Assembly: GCA_963822435.1 (NCBI GenBank) | Contig: CAWGHN010000003.1 | Location: 868,001-932,000, forward strand | Direction: 5' to 3' | Length of the DNA stretch: 64,000 nucleotides | Source: JAUYQR01 sp963822435 | Lineage (GTDB): Bacteria; Pseudomonadota; Alphaproteobacteria; Rhodobacterales; Rhodobacteraceae | Shown here: in pieces, positions 52,246-60,507 of the stretch | How positions within the stretch are numbered: the first letter of the stretch is position 1 | How the letters are laid out: each line of letters begins with the position of its first letter | Translations under genes and position numbers: made by a program | Notes under the pieces: model-generated | Database searches by the model: none | Told to the model about the DNA's origin: nothing | The model's input: the letters and a program-made list of their open reading frames with translations, nothing else

Positions 52246-52746
52246 ATGTCAGACAGTGCGGCGACAAGCGACGGGCTGCTGTTCCTGACGGACGAGCAGT
52301 TGCGCAAGGGCATCGAGGCGATGTTTTTTGCCTATCGCGGGTTTACCGCCGACCCGGACCGGATTCTGGAAGGGATGGATTACGGGCGCGCGCATCACCG
52401 GGCGATCCACTTCATCCACCGCAGTCCGGGCACCACGGTGTCGAACCTGCTGGCGATTCTGGGGGTGACGAAGCAATCGTTGAACCGGGTGCTGCGCAGC
52501 CTGATCGAAGATGGGCTGGTCAGAAGCGACAAGGGGCGCGAGGATGCACGCGAACGACACCTGTTTCTGACCGAGAAGGGGCTGATGCTGGAACGCGAAT
52601 TGTCGGATGCGCAGCGGGCGCGGATGCGGGCGGCCTACCGCGCGGCGGGGCCACAGGCGGTGCAAGGCTTCCGGCATGTTCTGGAAGCGATGATGGACCC
52701 GGAGATGCGGCAACAGTACAACCGTCTGAAAGAGGGCGGAGCATGA
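52246..52746 (+). CDS. petP: MarR-family transcriptional regulator, PetP-like
   Basis: A 166-residue winged-helix protein with the MarR core LLAILGVTKQSLNRVLRSLIEDGLVRSDKGREDARERHLFLTEKG (DNA recognition and wing). Ligand is unknown. It is four bases coupled (ATGA) to the OmpR-type regulator, the arrangement described for petP-petR in Rhodobacter capsulatus, where the pair is needed for cytochrome bc1 expression; here petABC is not adjacent, so the gene symbol is by analogy. Confidence 0.75.
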   Translation: MSDSAATSDGLLFLTDEQLRKGIEAMFFAYRGFTADPDRILEGMDYGRAHHRAIHFIHRSPGTTVSNLLAILGVTKQSLNRVLRSLIEDGLVRSDKGREDARERHLFLTEKGLMLERELSDAQRARMRAAYRAAGPQAVQGFRHVLEAMMDPEMRQQYNRLKEGGA

Positions 52747-53441
52747 CCGAAACGCAGGCGCATCTGCTGATCGTCGACGATGACGAACGCATCCGGGGGT
52801 TGTTGCAGAAGTTCCTGATCCGCAGTGGCTTTCTGGTCTCGGCGGCGCGGGATGCGGCCCATGCGCGGCGGTTGCTGTCGGGGCTGGAGTTCGACTTGAT
52901 CGTGCTGGATGTGATGATGCCGGGCGAGGATGGCGTGTCGCTGACCCGTGACCTGCGCAAGCGGATGGCAACCCCGATCCTTCTGTTGACCGCGCGGGGC
53001 GAGACGGCGAACCGGATCGAGGGGTTCGAGGCGGGCGCGGATGATTACCTGACCAAGCCGTTCGAGCCGAAGGAGCTGTTGTTGCGGATCAACGCGATCC
53101 TGCGCCGGGTGCCACAAGTCAAGGTCGCCGAGCCGGTGCCGAAGATCCTGCATCTGGGATCGGTGCGCTATGATCTGGACCGGGGCGAGATGTGGCGCGG
53201 CCAGACGCTAGTGCGGCTGACCGCGACCGAAGCGCAGTTGATGAAGATCTTTGCCGCCCAGCCCGGCAACCCGATCAGCCGCGACCGGCTGGTAGGCGAT
53301 CTTGGCCGCGATGACGCGGCGCAGGAACGGGCGGTCGACGTGCAGATCACCCGGCTGCGGCGCAAGATCGAGGATGACCCCAAGACACCGCGCTATCTGC
53401 AGACGGTGCGGGGCGAAGGATACATGCTGCAGCCGGACTGA
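52743..53441 (+). CDS. petR: OmpR-family response regulator, PetR-like
   Basis: A 232-residue two-domain regulator. The receiver has acidic LLIVDDDERIRGLL, phospho-acceptor Asp in LIVLDVMMPGEDGV, and the Lys in DDYLTKPFEPKELL; the C-terminal winged helix has LTATEAQLMKIFAAQPGNPISRDRL and AVDVQITRLRRKIEDDPKTPRYLQTVRGEGYML. No histidine kinase gene is adjacent, so it is either an orphan regulator or is phosphorylated by an unlinked kinase. Its ATG overlaps the MarR gene's stop. Confidence 0.9.
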   Translation: MTETQAHLLIVDDDERIRGLLQKFLIRSGFLVSAARDAAHARRLLSGLEFDLIVLDVMMPGEDGVSLTRDLRKRMATPILLLTARGETANRIEGFEAGADDYLTKPFEPKELLLRINAILRRVPQVKVAEPVPKILHLGSVRYDLDRGEMWRGQTLVRLTATEAQLMKIFAAQPGNPISRDRLVGDLGRDDAAQERAVDVQITRLRRKIEDDPKTPRYLQTVRGEGYMLQPD

Positions 53442-53457
53442 CCGGGTGGCCGGTCAG
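53438..53457 (+). terminator. Hairpin overlapping the petR stop codon
   Basis: CTGACCGG and CCGGTCAG form a perfect 8-bp stem around GTGG, containing the TGA stop. There is no T-run; it could end transcription between petR and the convergent outer-membrane protein gene. Confidence 0.45.
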
Positions 53458-53479
53458 CCCGCGGTCGATGCAATCGTGG

Positions 53480-54454
53480 TCAGAACGGAATGCGCAATCC
53501 GACTGAGATCACCTGATCGGTCACGTCGAAGTTGAGCGCCTCGACCGGGGTGCCGCCGGCCCCGCTGCCGGGCAGGGGCGTCGTTGTGCCCGAAACCGAA
53601 CCGAGGTCATAGTAGCGCCAGGTCAGTTCCAGCTTTGCCGGAGCCGAGCCAAGCACGCGGCCGACATCCAGCGCCACGCCCGCGCCAACCGACAAGGCAA
53701 GTCCGGTATCGCTGCCGCCTGCAAAGCTGCGGGTGGCGCGGTCTGAATCGGGGTTGATGCGCGTCCAGTCGGCCATCGAATTGTGCGCCACGCCGAGGCC
53801 CGCAGTCACGAAAGGCGTGGCACCGCCAATTGCGGCGAAGTCATAGTACCCGTTGGCAAACAGCGCCATCGAACGGACCGAGCCTTCGACGTTCGCATGG
53901 GGGCCGGGGTCGGCAGGAACGGTATAGCTCCACGGTCCAGAGAAATCTGCGCTGCCAAAGACGTTCAGCGCCGCTTCCAGACGCCAGCCGTTGCCATAGC
54001 TGCGGCCCACGGCCACGGCCCCTGTCACCGCCGGATCAAGGTCGATGTCGAAAAACACCTGCGGGTCGTCGGGATATCCGGGGGGAAGCCAGTTTGCATT
54101 CCCGGCACCAGGCTGCGCTGCGCCGATTTCGAAGCGCATGTATGTCCCGCGCGACGCTGCGGCCGCCGCACGATCTGTGGCCGTCGCACGGGCCCCGGTA
54201 TCGGGTGTGATCGGCAGCGGAGTTCCGGGTTTCGGTTTGCCGTGCCGACCACCGCCGTGTCCCTGACCTTTGCCGCCGCCCCCGACTTCGCCACCCCCGT
54301 CTTCGCCGCCCCCGTCTACGTGGCCGCCATCGTCTTGCGCCCATACCGGGGCGGATGTCAGTGCGAAGGGGATGGCGCTTGCCGCCACGGCTCCCAAAAG
54401 CCACCTGACGGCGCAAGCCCGCTTGTGTGCGACGTTTGACTGTGTTTCCTGCAT
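53480..54454 (-). CDS. Predicted outer-membrane beta-barrel protein with glycine-rich linker
   Basis: A 324-residue secreted protein. A long signal peptide (cleavage after residue 39, APVWA before QDDGG) is followed by a Gly/Asp/Glu-rich linker (about 43-80) with many histidines and lysines (GKGQGHGGGRHGKPKPG), then from about residue 105 a beta-barrel domain with YMRFEIGAAQPG, GNGWRLEAALNVFG and the terminal GLRIPF (outer-membrane Phe signal). It resembles OmpW- or OmpA-type porin-like barrels, but I cannot name a family. It lies downstream of the other glycine-rich gene with the same cleavage motif. Confidence 0.7.
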   Translation of the reverse strand: MQETQSNVAHKRACAVRWLLGAVAASAIPFALTSAPVWAQDDGGHVDGGGEDGGGEVGGGGKGQGHGGGRHGKPKPGTPLPITPDTGARATATDRAAAAASRGTYMRFEIGAAQPGAGNANWLPPGYPDDPQVFFDIDLDPAVTGAVAVGRSYGNGWRLEAALNVFGSADFSGPWSYTVPADPGPHANVEGSVRSMALFANGYYDFAAIGGATPFVTAGLGVAHNSMADWTRINPDSDRATRSFAGGSDTGLALSVGAGVALDVGRVLGSAPAKLELTWRYYDLGSVSGTTTPLPGSGAGGTPVEALNFDVTDQVISVGLRIPF

Positions 54455-54510
54455 GGAAGTCCCTGCCCGTTTCCCAATTCAGTTCCGGCCACTGTCCGAC
54501 CGATGTGACA

Positions 54511-54539
54511 TGCCCCGACTGCTAAGGTCAGCCGGGGCA
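54511..54539. terminator. Hairpin between the two glycine-rich secreted protein genes
   Basis: TGCCCCG-A-CTG and CAG-C-CGGGGCA pair around a seven-base loop. It lies between the end of the first gene (54562) and the ATG of the second (54454, minus strand). There is no T-run, so it may only reduce read-through. Confidence 0.4.
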
Positions 54540-54561
54540 AAGGTTTTCCCAGATCGGACGA

Positions 54562-55338
54562 TCAGCCGTGGCCGGCAACCACCGCCACCCAGATCTCGTG
54601 TGCCTGATCGGCCAAGGCCACGGCGGCGTCGCCGGTAACGGGGGTGCCGAGGATTGTGGTCACGGCTTCCACCACCAGCGGAGTAGGGCCTTCGCCCTCC
54701 TTGTCAGACGCCACGGCGAGGAAGACTGCGATCAGCGTGTCCGGGTCGGTGGCCACGCCCTGCGCCGTCAGGGCAGAGCTGCCATCAAGGGCGTCCTTCA
54801 GCAGAGCAAGGTTCTGCAAGGGCGAGTCGATGTAGGCGACGTTGTCGAAGTTGAACGTCAGCTCGTTGATCATGTCATCCGTCGAAAGGTTGTAGAATGC
54901 AACCATCTCGGGGGTCAGGGACGCCAGAGCCTCGTTGTAGGCGCGGTCCAGCACCTTATCGGGCGACCGTGCCACATTCAGGCGACCAAGTTCGACTTCG
55001 GGAATACCCTCCTGCGCCCAGACCGGCTTGCCACCATCAGCGCCGCCGCTGCCAGCCTTCGGTCCCTGCCCGTCGGAATCTTCGCCGGGGCCGCCCTGCC
55101 CTTGGCCCTTACCGCCCTGCCCCTGGCCACCTTGACCCTGGCCACCTTGCCCCTGGGCACCTTGACCTTGCCCACCTTGTCCCTGGCCGCCTTCACCAGC
55201 GCCGTCATCCTGCGCCCAAGCGGCCGATATGGCCGAGTTGAAGACATGCGGTCCAACGGCCACCGCCGCGCCGAAAGCAAGCACCGTTGCTGTACCGGCC
55301 AGCAGCTTCACGATGGATTTGCGCATTTTTTCACTCAT
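54562..55338 (-). CDS. Secreted protein with (Gly-Gly-Gln-Gly-Gln)n repeat and unknown C-terminal domain
   Basis: A 258-residue protein of unknown function. The signal peptide ends AWA/QDDGAG at residue 42. Residues 50-79 are six tandem copies of a five-residue unit (GGQGQ with variants GAQGQ, GGKGQ), followed by another Gln/Gly/Asp stretch. The C-terminal ~125 residues (EVELGRLNVARSPDKVLDRAYNEAL and later helices) are ordered-looking and mostly acidic or hydrophobic. I chose ATG 55338 with AGAGGATGA upstream; an ATG farther up lacks a signal peptide at its end. Upstream is an FNR-type promoter, so expression is probably oxygen-dependent. Confidence 0.7.
   Translation of the reverse strand: MSEKMRKSIVKLLAGTATVLAFGAAVAVGPHVFNSAISAAWAQDDGAGEGGQGQGGQGQGAQGQGGQGQGGQGQGGKGQGQGGPGEDSDGQGPKAGSGGADGGKPVWAQEGIPEVELGRLNVARSPDKVLDRAYNEALASLTPEMVAFYNLSTDDMINELTFNFDNVAYIDSPLQNLALLKDALDGSSALTAQGVATDPDTLIAVFLAVASDKEGEGPTPLVVEAVTTILGTPVTGDAAVALADQAHEIWVAVVAGHG
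55102..55191 (-). repeat. 15-bp tandem repeat encoding GGQGQ units
   Basis: Six consecutive 15-base units encode the GGQGQ array (two units vary by one residue). Such arrays can expand or contract by slippage, so copy number may differ between strains. Confidence 0.7.
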
Positions 55339-55384
55339 GATTTCATCCTCTGGTTGGTCGGAGACGTCGCCTCCGAGCCCGGAA

Positions 55385-55390
55385 AACATA
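55385..55390 (-). promoter_or_regulatory. -10 element of the FNR-type promoter
   Basis: Minus-strand TATGTT. If it is -12 to -7, transcription starts near 55378 and the FNR box is centred at about -40.5, the normal class II activator position. Confidence 0.5.
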
Positions 55391-55411
55391 ATCTGTAAAT
55401 GGAATGTGAAA

Positions 55412-55425
55412 TTGATCGTGATCAA
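55412..55425 (-). promoter_or_regulatory. FNR/FnrL binding site
   Basis: TTGATCGTGATCAA matches the FNR consensus TTGAT-N4-ATCAA at all ten defined positions, and is symmetric out to ATTGATC-GT-GATCAAT. In Rhodobacter, FnrL activates genes at low oxygen through this motif. It is about 74 bases upstream of the secreted repeat protein's ATG; the divergent HDAC-like gene starts 89 bases on the other side. Confidence 0.75.
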
Positions 55426-55428
55426 TCA

Positions 55429-55445
55429 GGCCAAAAAAATTGGCC
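55429..55445. other. Small hairpin beside the FNR box
   Basis: GGCCAA-AAAAA-TTGGCC. Too short and A-rich in the loop to classify; it may be a dyad for a second factor or merely chance. Confidence 0.25.
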
Positions 55446-55513
55446 TTGGTTGCAGATTTTCGGCATGTGAGCGTAGCGGCTGACACAGCGCGACGCCGCA
55501 AGGGGAAAGCAAG

Positions 55514-56428
55514 ATGACCTGCATTGTCTATGCACACGCGGACTGCGCCCGGCATGTGACACCACCGGGGCATCCAGAGCGGGTGGAGCGGTTGGCGGCG
55601 GTGGACGCGGGTTTGGCCGGGCTGGCGGTGGAGCGGCGCCACTGTCCGATGGGCGACGAGGCGGATGTGCTGCGCTGCCATCCCGCGCGGTATCTGGCCC
55701 GTGTAAAGGACGCGGTGCCAGAGGTGGGATGGGCGCAACTGGACGGCGATACCTTTCTGTCGCCGGGATCGTTCGACGCGGCGATGCGGGCGGTGGGCGG
55801 GATCTGTGCCGCCGTGGATGCGGTGGTGACGGGCGCGGCGCAGACGGCATTTGTGGCCTGCCGACCACCGGGGCATCATGCAGAACGGCAAACCGCGATG
55901 GGGTTTTGCCTGTTCGGCACGGTGGCTATCGGCGCAAAGCGGGCGCTGGATCATCACGGGCTTTCCCGCGTAGCCATCGTCGATTTCGATGTGCATCACG
56001 GCAACGGCACGCAGGATCTGCTGTGGGACGAGGCGCGGTGTCTGTTCGCCTCAAGCCACCAGATGCCGCTTTATCCGGGCACCGGACGGGCTGAGGAGAA
56101 GGGCGCGCATGGGCAGATCGTGAATGTTCCGTTGCGGGCCGGATCGGGCGGGGCGGCGATGCGGGCGGCCTATGAGCGGCTGGTGTTTCCCGCGCTGGAA
56201 GCGTGGCAGCCGGAGTTGCTGCTGATCTCGGCCGGGTTTGATGCCCATGCCGATGACCCGCTGGCGGGGCTGGAATGGCAGGCGGAGGATTATGGCTGGC
56301 TGACGGGCCGCCTGTGCGATTTCGCGGGCGGGCGGGTGGTCTCGACACTGGAGGGCGGCTATGATTTGTCTGCGCTGGCGGCTTCGGTCGCGGCGCATGT
56401 GCGGGTGCTGGAGGAGCGGGGCCGATGA
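55514..56428 (+). CDS. Histone-deacetylase-family (acetylpolyamine amidohydrolase-like) protein
   Basis: A 304-residue zinc hydrolase of the HDAC superfamily. Motifs: TPPGHPERVERL, RPPGHHAERQTAMGFCLF (catalytic His-His), VDFDVHHGNGTQDLLW (Zn ligands Asp, His), GFDAHADDPLAGL (third ligand) and TLEGGYDLSALA. Family members deacetylate acetylated polyamines, acetoin-related or lysine substrates; the bacterial substrate is unclear. GGGGAAAG precedes the ATG. The xseB start overlaps its stop by four bases (ATGA), forming a HDAC-xseB-ispA-dxs operon. Confidence 0.92.
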   Translation: MTCIVYAHADCARHVTPPGHPERVERLAAVDAGLAGLAVERRHCPMGDEADVLRCHPARYLARVKDAVPEVGWAQLDGDTFLSPGSFDAAMRAVGGICAAVDAVVTGAAQTAFVACRPPGHHAERQTAMGFCLFGTVAIGAKRALDHHGLSRVAIVDFDVHHGNGTQDLLWDEARCLFASSHQMPLYPGTGRAEEKGAHGQIVNVPLRAGSGGAAMRAAYERLVFPALEAWQPELLLISAGFDAHADDPLAGLEWQAEDYGWLTGRLCDFAGGRVVSTLEGGYDLSALAASVAAHVRVLEERGR

Positions 56429-56664
56429 ACGACAAACCGATCGAGGCGATGACTTTCGAAGAGGCGATGATCGCGCTGGAGCAGGTTGTCGGGCAGCTTG
56501 AGCGGGGCGATGTGCCGCTGGAACAGTCGATCGCGCTGTATGAGCGGGGCGCGGCCCTGAAGGCGCATTGTGCGGCCAAGCTGAAGGATGCCGAGGAAAA
56601 GGTCGAGCTTATCCGCGCGCAGGAAGGCCGCGCCGTCGGCACCACGCCGGTGGAGGGGATGTGA
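56425..56664 (+). CDS. xseB: Exodeoxyribonuclease VII small subunit
   Basis: XseB partners with XseA in single-stranded DNA exonuclease VII. The 79-residue protein shows the family pattern MTFEEAMIALEQVVGQLERGDVPLEQSIALYERGAALKAHCAAKLKDAEEKVE. Short and highly conserved. It sits between the HDAC-like gene and ispA with overlapping ends; xseA is not in the window. Confidence 0.95.
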   Translation: MNDKPIEAMTFEEAMIALEQVVGQLERGDVPLEQSIALYERGAALKAHCAAKLKDAEEKVELIRAQEGRAVGTTPVEGM

Positions 56665-57530
56665 CCTTTCCCGAACGGTTGGCGGCCGATGCCGCGCTGA
56701 TCGGGGCGCGGCTGGACCGGGCGATGGCAGGCATGGGCAACGAGCCCGTCCTTCAGGCCATGCGCTACGCCGTGCAGGGCGGCAAGCGGCTGCGCGGCTT
56801 TCTGGTGCTGGAAGGCGCGCGGATGCACGGGCTGACGGATGCGCAGGCGGCAAGTGCGGCGGCGGCGGTGGAGGCGTTGCACGCCTATTCGCTGGTGCAT
56901 GACGATCTGCCTGCGATGGATGACGACGATCTGCGCCGGGGCCAGCCTACGCTGCATGTGAAGTGGGACGAGGCGACGGCGATTCTGGCCGGCGACGCGT
57001 TGCAGACGCTGGCCTTTGAACTGCTTTGTGATCCGGCGCTGGGGTCAGGCGACGTGCGAATTGCTTTGGTGCAAGGCTTGGCGAAGGCGTCGGGGGCCGA
57101 GGGCATGGTGTTGGGGCAGGCGCTGGATATTGCCGCCGAAACCGCCGCCGCACCCTTGACGCTGGAGGCGATCATCCGGTTGCAGGCGGGCAAGACCGGC
57201 GCGCTGATCGGCTTTGCCGCCGAGGCTGGGGCTATTTTGGCCAAGGCGGACCGCGGGCCGCTGCGCGCCTATGCCACGGCGCTGGGCCTCGCCTTCCAGA
57301 TTGCCGACGATATCCTTGACGAGACAGGCGATGCGGCCAAGGCCGGAAAGCGGTTGCAGAAAGACGCCGAGGCGGGCAAGGCGACGTTCGTGTCGCTTCT
57401 GGGGCTGACGGGAGCGCGGACGAAGGCTGCGGCGTTGGTGGCCGAGGCTTGCGAAGCGCTGGCACCTTATGGCCACCGGGCGAACCTGTTGAAAGATGCG
57501 GCGCGGTTCACCATCGCGCGGGAGAGTTGA
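56661..57530 (+). CDS. ispA: Farnesyl diphosphate synthase
   Basis: Makes farnesyl diphosphate from IPP and DMAPP, the precursor to UPP, quinones and carotenoids. The 289-residue protein has the aspartate-rich motifs DDLPAMDDDDLRRGQPTLH (FARM) and DDILDETGD (SARM), plus GGKRLRGFL and AKASGAEGMVLGQALDI. The start is GTG at 56661 with GGAGGGG upstream, overlapping xseB by four bases. dxs begins immediately after its stop. Confidence 0.93.
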   Translation: MTFPERLAADAALIGARLDRAMAGMGNEPVLQAMRYAVQGGKRLRGFLVLEGARMHGLTDAQAASAAAAVEALHAYSLVHDDLPAMDDDDLRRGQPTLHVKWDEATAILAGDALQTLAFELLCDPALGSGDVRIALVQGLAKASGAEGMVLGQALDIAAETAAAPLTLEAIIRLQAGKTGALIGFAAEAGAILAKADRGPLRAYATALGLAFQIADDILDETGDAAKAGKRLQKDAEAGKATFVSLLGLTGARTKAAALVAEACEALAPYGHRANLLKDAARFTIARES

Positions 57531-59441
57531 ATGACCGACGTGCCGACACCGCTTCTGGACCGGGTGAAACTGCCCGCCGACCTGAAGGGTCTGACCGACC
57601 GCGAGCTGCGCCAATTGGCCGACGAGTTGCGCGCCGAAACGATTGCCGCCGTGTCGATGACCGGCGGGCATCTGGGTGCAGGGCTGGGCGTGGTGGAGCT
57701 GACGGTGGCGTTGCACGCGGTCTTTGACACGCCGCGCGACAAGCTGATCTGGGACGTGGGACACCAGTGCTATCCGCACAAGATCCTGACCGGGCGGCGC
57801 GACCGGATCAGGACGCTACGGACGGAAGGCGGGCTGTCGGGCTTCACCAAGCGATCGGAAAGCCCCTATGACCCGTTCGGCGCGGCGCATTCGTCAACCT
57901 CGATCTCGGCCGCGCTGGGCTTTGCGATGGCGGATGAATTGGGCGGTGATCCGGGTGATGCGATTGCGGTGATCGGTGACGGCGCGATGTCGGGCGGCAT
58001 GGCGTTCGAAGCGATGAACAACGCCGGCCACTTGGGCAAGCGGCTGTTCGTGATCCTGAACGACAACGAAATGTCGATTGCCCCACCGGTGGGCGCGCTG
58101 TCGGCCTATCTTTCGCGGCTTTATGCCGAGGCGCCGATGCAGGATCTGAAGCAGGCGGCGAAGGGCTTCGTCAGCCTGCTGCCGCCGCCGTTTCAGGAAG
58201 GGGCCAAGCGCGCGAAGGACATGCTCAAGGGCCTGACGGTCGGCGGCACCCTGTTCGAGGCGCTGGGGTTTTCCTATGTCGGGCCGATCGATGGGCATGA
58301 CCTGGACGCGCTGCTGCCGGTCTTGCGCACGGTGAAGGCGCGGGCGACCGGGCCGATGCTGATCCATGTGCTGACGAAAAAGGGCAAAGGTTATGCCCCC
58401 GCCGAAGCCGCGCGCGACAAGGGCCATGCGACGGGCAAGTTCGATGTGCTGACCGGGGTTCAGGCCAAGGCGGCGTCCAACGCGCCGTCCTACACCAAGG
58501 TGTTCGCGCAGACCCTGATCGCCGAGGCCGAGCGGGATGCCAGGATCGTCGCCGTCACGGCGGCGATGCCGGACGGAACCGGGCTGAACCTGTTTGCCGA
58601 CCGGTTTCCCAAACGCTGTTTCGACGTAGGCATTGCCGAACAGCATGGCGTCACGTTCAGCGCGGGCTTGGCGGCGGGCGGGATGAAGCCGTTTTGCGCG
58701 ATCTATTCGACGTTCCTCCAGCGCGGTTACGATCAGGTCGTGCATGACGTGGCGATCCAGCGGTTGCCGGTGCGCTTTGCCATCGACCGGGCGGGCTTGG
58801 TGGGGGCTGATGGCGCGACGCATGCCGGGGCCTTCGACGTGGCGTTTCTGGCCAACCTGCCGGGGTTCGTGGTGATGGCCGCCGCTGATGAGGCGGAACT
58901 GGTGCATATGGTGGCGACCGCCGCCGCGCATGACGCAGGGCCGATCGCCTTCCGCTTTCCGCGCGGCGAGGGCGTGGGCGTGGAAATGCCCGCGCGCGGC
59001 GTGCCGCTGGAGATCGGCCGCGGCCGGATCATCCGCGAAGGTTCGCGCGTGGCGATCCTGTCGTTCGGCACGCGGCTTGCAGAGGTGACGAAGGCCGCCG
59101 AAAGCCTTGCCGGGCGCGGGGTTTCGGTGACGGTGGCGGATGCGCGGTTCGCCAAGCCCCTGGACCGCGACCTGATCCTGCGGCTGGCGCGCGCACATGA
59201 GGCGCTGATCACCGTGGAGGAAGGCGCGATTGGCGGCTTTGGCAGCCATGTGGCGCAGCTTCTGGCCGAAGCGGCGGTGTTCGACCGGGGGCTGAAGTAT
59301 CGCTCGATGGTCTTGCCGGACGTGTTTATCGACCACGCCAGCCCCGAGGCGATGTACCGCGTGGCCGGGATGGACGCGGCGCATATCGAAGCAAAGGTCT
59401 TGGAAACGCTGGGTGTGGCGGTCGTCGGCAAGCGTGCCTGA
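57531..59441 (+). CDS. dxs: 1-deoxy-D-xylulose-5-phosphate synthase
   Basis: First enzyme of the MEP isoprenoid pathway (pyruvate plus glyceraldehyde 3-phosphate). The 636-residue TPP enzyme has GHQCYPHKILTGRRDR, the TPP motif GDGAMSGGMAFEAMNNAGHLGKRLFVILNDNEMSI, and the transketolase-like domains with DVGIAEQHGVTFSAGLAAGGMKPF and PLDRDLILRLARAH. ATG abuts the ispA stop. A convergent DUF1513 gene lies 3 bases beyond. Confidence 0.98.
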   Translation: MTDVPTPLLDRVKLPADLKGLTDRELRQLADELRAETIAAVSMTGGHLGAGLGVVELTVALHAVFDTPRDKLIWDVGHQCYPHKILTGRRDRIRTLRTEGGLSGFTKRSESPYDPFGAAHSSTSISAALGFAMADELGGDPGDAIAVIGDGAMSGGMAFEAMNNAGHLGKRLFVILNDNEMSIAPPVGALSAYLSRLYAEAPMQDLKQAAKGFVSLLPPPFQEGAKRAKDMLKGLTVGGTLFEALGFSYVGPIDGHDLDALLPVLRTVKARATGPMLIHVLTKKGKGYAPAEAARDKGHATGKFDVLTGVQAKAASNAPSYTKVFAQTLIAEAERDARIVAVTAAMPDGTGLNLFADRFPKRCFDVGIAEQHGVTFSAGLAAGGMKPFCAIYSTFLQRGYDQVVHDVAIQRLPVRFAIDRAGLVGADGATHAGAFDVAFLANLPGFVVMAAADEAELVHMVATAAAHDAGPIAFRFPRGEGVGVEMPARGVPLEIGRGRIIREGSRVAILSFGTRLAEVTKAAESLAGRGVSVTVADARFAKPLDRDLILRLARAHEALITVEEGAIGGFGSHVAQLLAEAAVFDRGLKYRSMVLPDVFIDHASPEAMYRVAGMDAAHIEAKVLETLGVAVVGKRA

Positions 59442-59444
59442 TGC

Positions 59445-60506
59445 TTAAACGCCTGCCGGGACGAGGTGGTTGTCCCACGCCGGCCCGCCCGTGGCGAGAT
59501 GCGTAAGCCCCGCCCGATCACAAGCCCAAAGCGCCCCGCCGCCATCGGTGGCGATGAAGCCATTGGCGACCGCAGACACGCCGCAGATGTCGGCGCGGGC
59601 ATGGGTGGCAAGATGCGTGCCGTCGGCTGCGTGCAACAGAATGACGCCGCCCTTGGGCGAGGTGATGGCGGTCGTGCCATCGGCGGTCATGGCGATACTG
59701 CCAGCATAGCCTTTCATTCGGGCAAGCTCGGCCTCGGGCGTGGTGGCGAGGATCGCGTCCTGTCCGGGGGTCCAGCGGCCCAAAAGCGGCACTATCATGG
59801 CCGGATCGCCCTCCCACTGCATTGCGAAGGCAACGCTGCCGTCTTGCGAAAGCGCCAAATGCCGGATGGAATTCTGGCGCAGATCGTCGGGCAGTTCGGT
59901 CTGCGCCAGCAACGTGCCTTCGGCGGACAGATGGCTCAGATTCGGCCGCATGTCGGGGATGTTCAGCTTGGTGCGGTCGGTCGGATCGGTCTGGATGCCA
60001 CCATTGGCGACGATCAGGCTGCCATCGGCAAGGCGCTTCAGATCATGCGGGCCGATCCCGCCCGAGGCGAACTCGCCCAGACGCGCGAAGTCGGCGCCGC
60101 GCCAGACGCCGATGCGGCCTTCGGACGTGGTGGCGACAACCTCCGAGGTGAAAAGCGTCTCTCCGTTAGCGGAAAACGCGCCGTGGCCGTTGAATTGGCG
60201 ACCGTCCGGCGGCGTCAGACGGTGGGTTTCCGCACCCGTTGCGCAGTCGATCACCACAGCAAAGGTGCCGGGGCGGCGCGCGAAGGCAACGGCGAGCGGG
60301 CGCGAGGGGTGCGCGGCGGCGGCATGACCGCGTGCGGGCAGGGGCAGACGGAAGATGGTCTGGCCCGACGCGCTGAGGCCGTGCAACTGATACCCCTCAC
60401 CTACCTTCGCGGCGGCAAGAAGATCGGGGCTGCCCGCATCGGCCCAAGACGGCAAGGGCAGGCTCAGGGCGGCCAGGCCGGCCAGAAATCCACGGCGGCT
60501 GGTCAT
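59445..60506 (-). CDS. DUF1513 family Tat-exported protein
   Basis: A 353-residue protein with a twin-arginine signal (TSRRGFLAGLAALSLPLPSWA), then a beta-propeller-like body with LAVAFARRPGTFAVVIDCATG, GHGAFSANGETLFTSE, GIGPHDLKRLADGSLIVANGGI and a C-terminal DNHLVPAGV. DUF1513 proteins accompany imelysin genes in a presumed iron-acquisition locus; their function is not known. Start ATG 60506 lies just downstream of the imelysin stop, so the pair is co-transcribed. Last gene of the operon. Confidence 0.88.
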   Translation of the reverse strand: MTSRRGFLAGLAALSLPLPSWADAGSPDLLAAAKVGEGYQLHGLSASGQTIFRLPLPARGHAAAAHPSRPLAVAFARRPGTFAVVIDCATGAETHRLTPPDGRQFNGHGAFSANGETLFTSEVVATTSEGRIGVWRGADFARLGEFASGGIGPHDLKRLADGSLIVANGGIQTDPTDRTKLNIPDMRPNLSHLSAEGTLLAQTELPDDLRQNSIRHLALSQDGSVAFAMQWEGDPAMIVPLLGRWTPGQDAILATTPEAELARMKGYAGSIAMTADGTTAITSPKGGVILLHAADGTHLATHARADICGVSAVANGFIATDGGGALWACDRAGLTHLATGGPAWDNHLVPAGV

Positions 60507-60507
60507 G

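Noticed and set aside
52161..52742. Long N-terminal extension of the PetR-like regulator
   Set aside because: The frame is open but runs out of frame through the MarR-family gene; the ATG at 52743 has the usual OmpR receiver start immediately after it.
54511..54539. Transfer signature or attachment site at the hairpin between the glycine-rich genes
   Set aside because: It is a simple hairpin without flanking direct repeats or an integrase.
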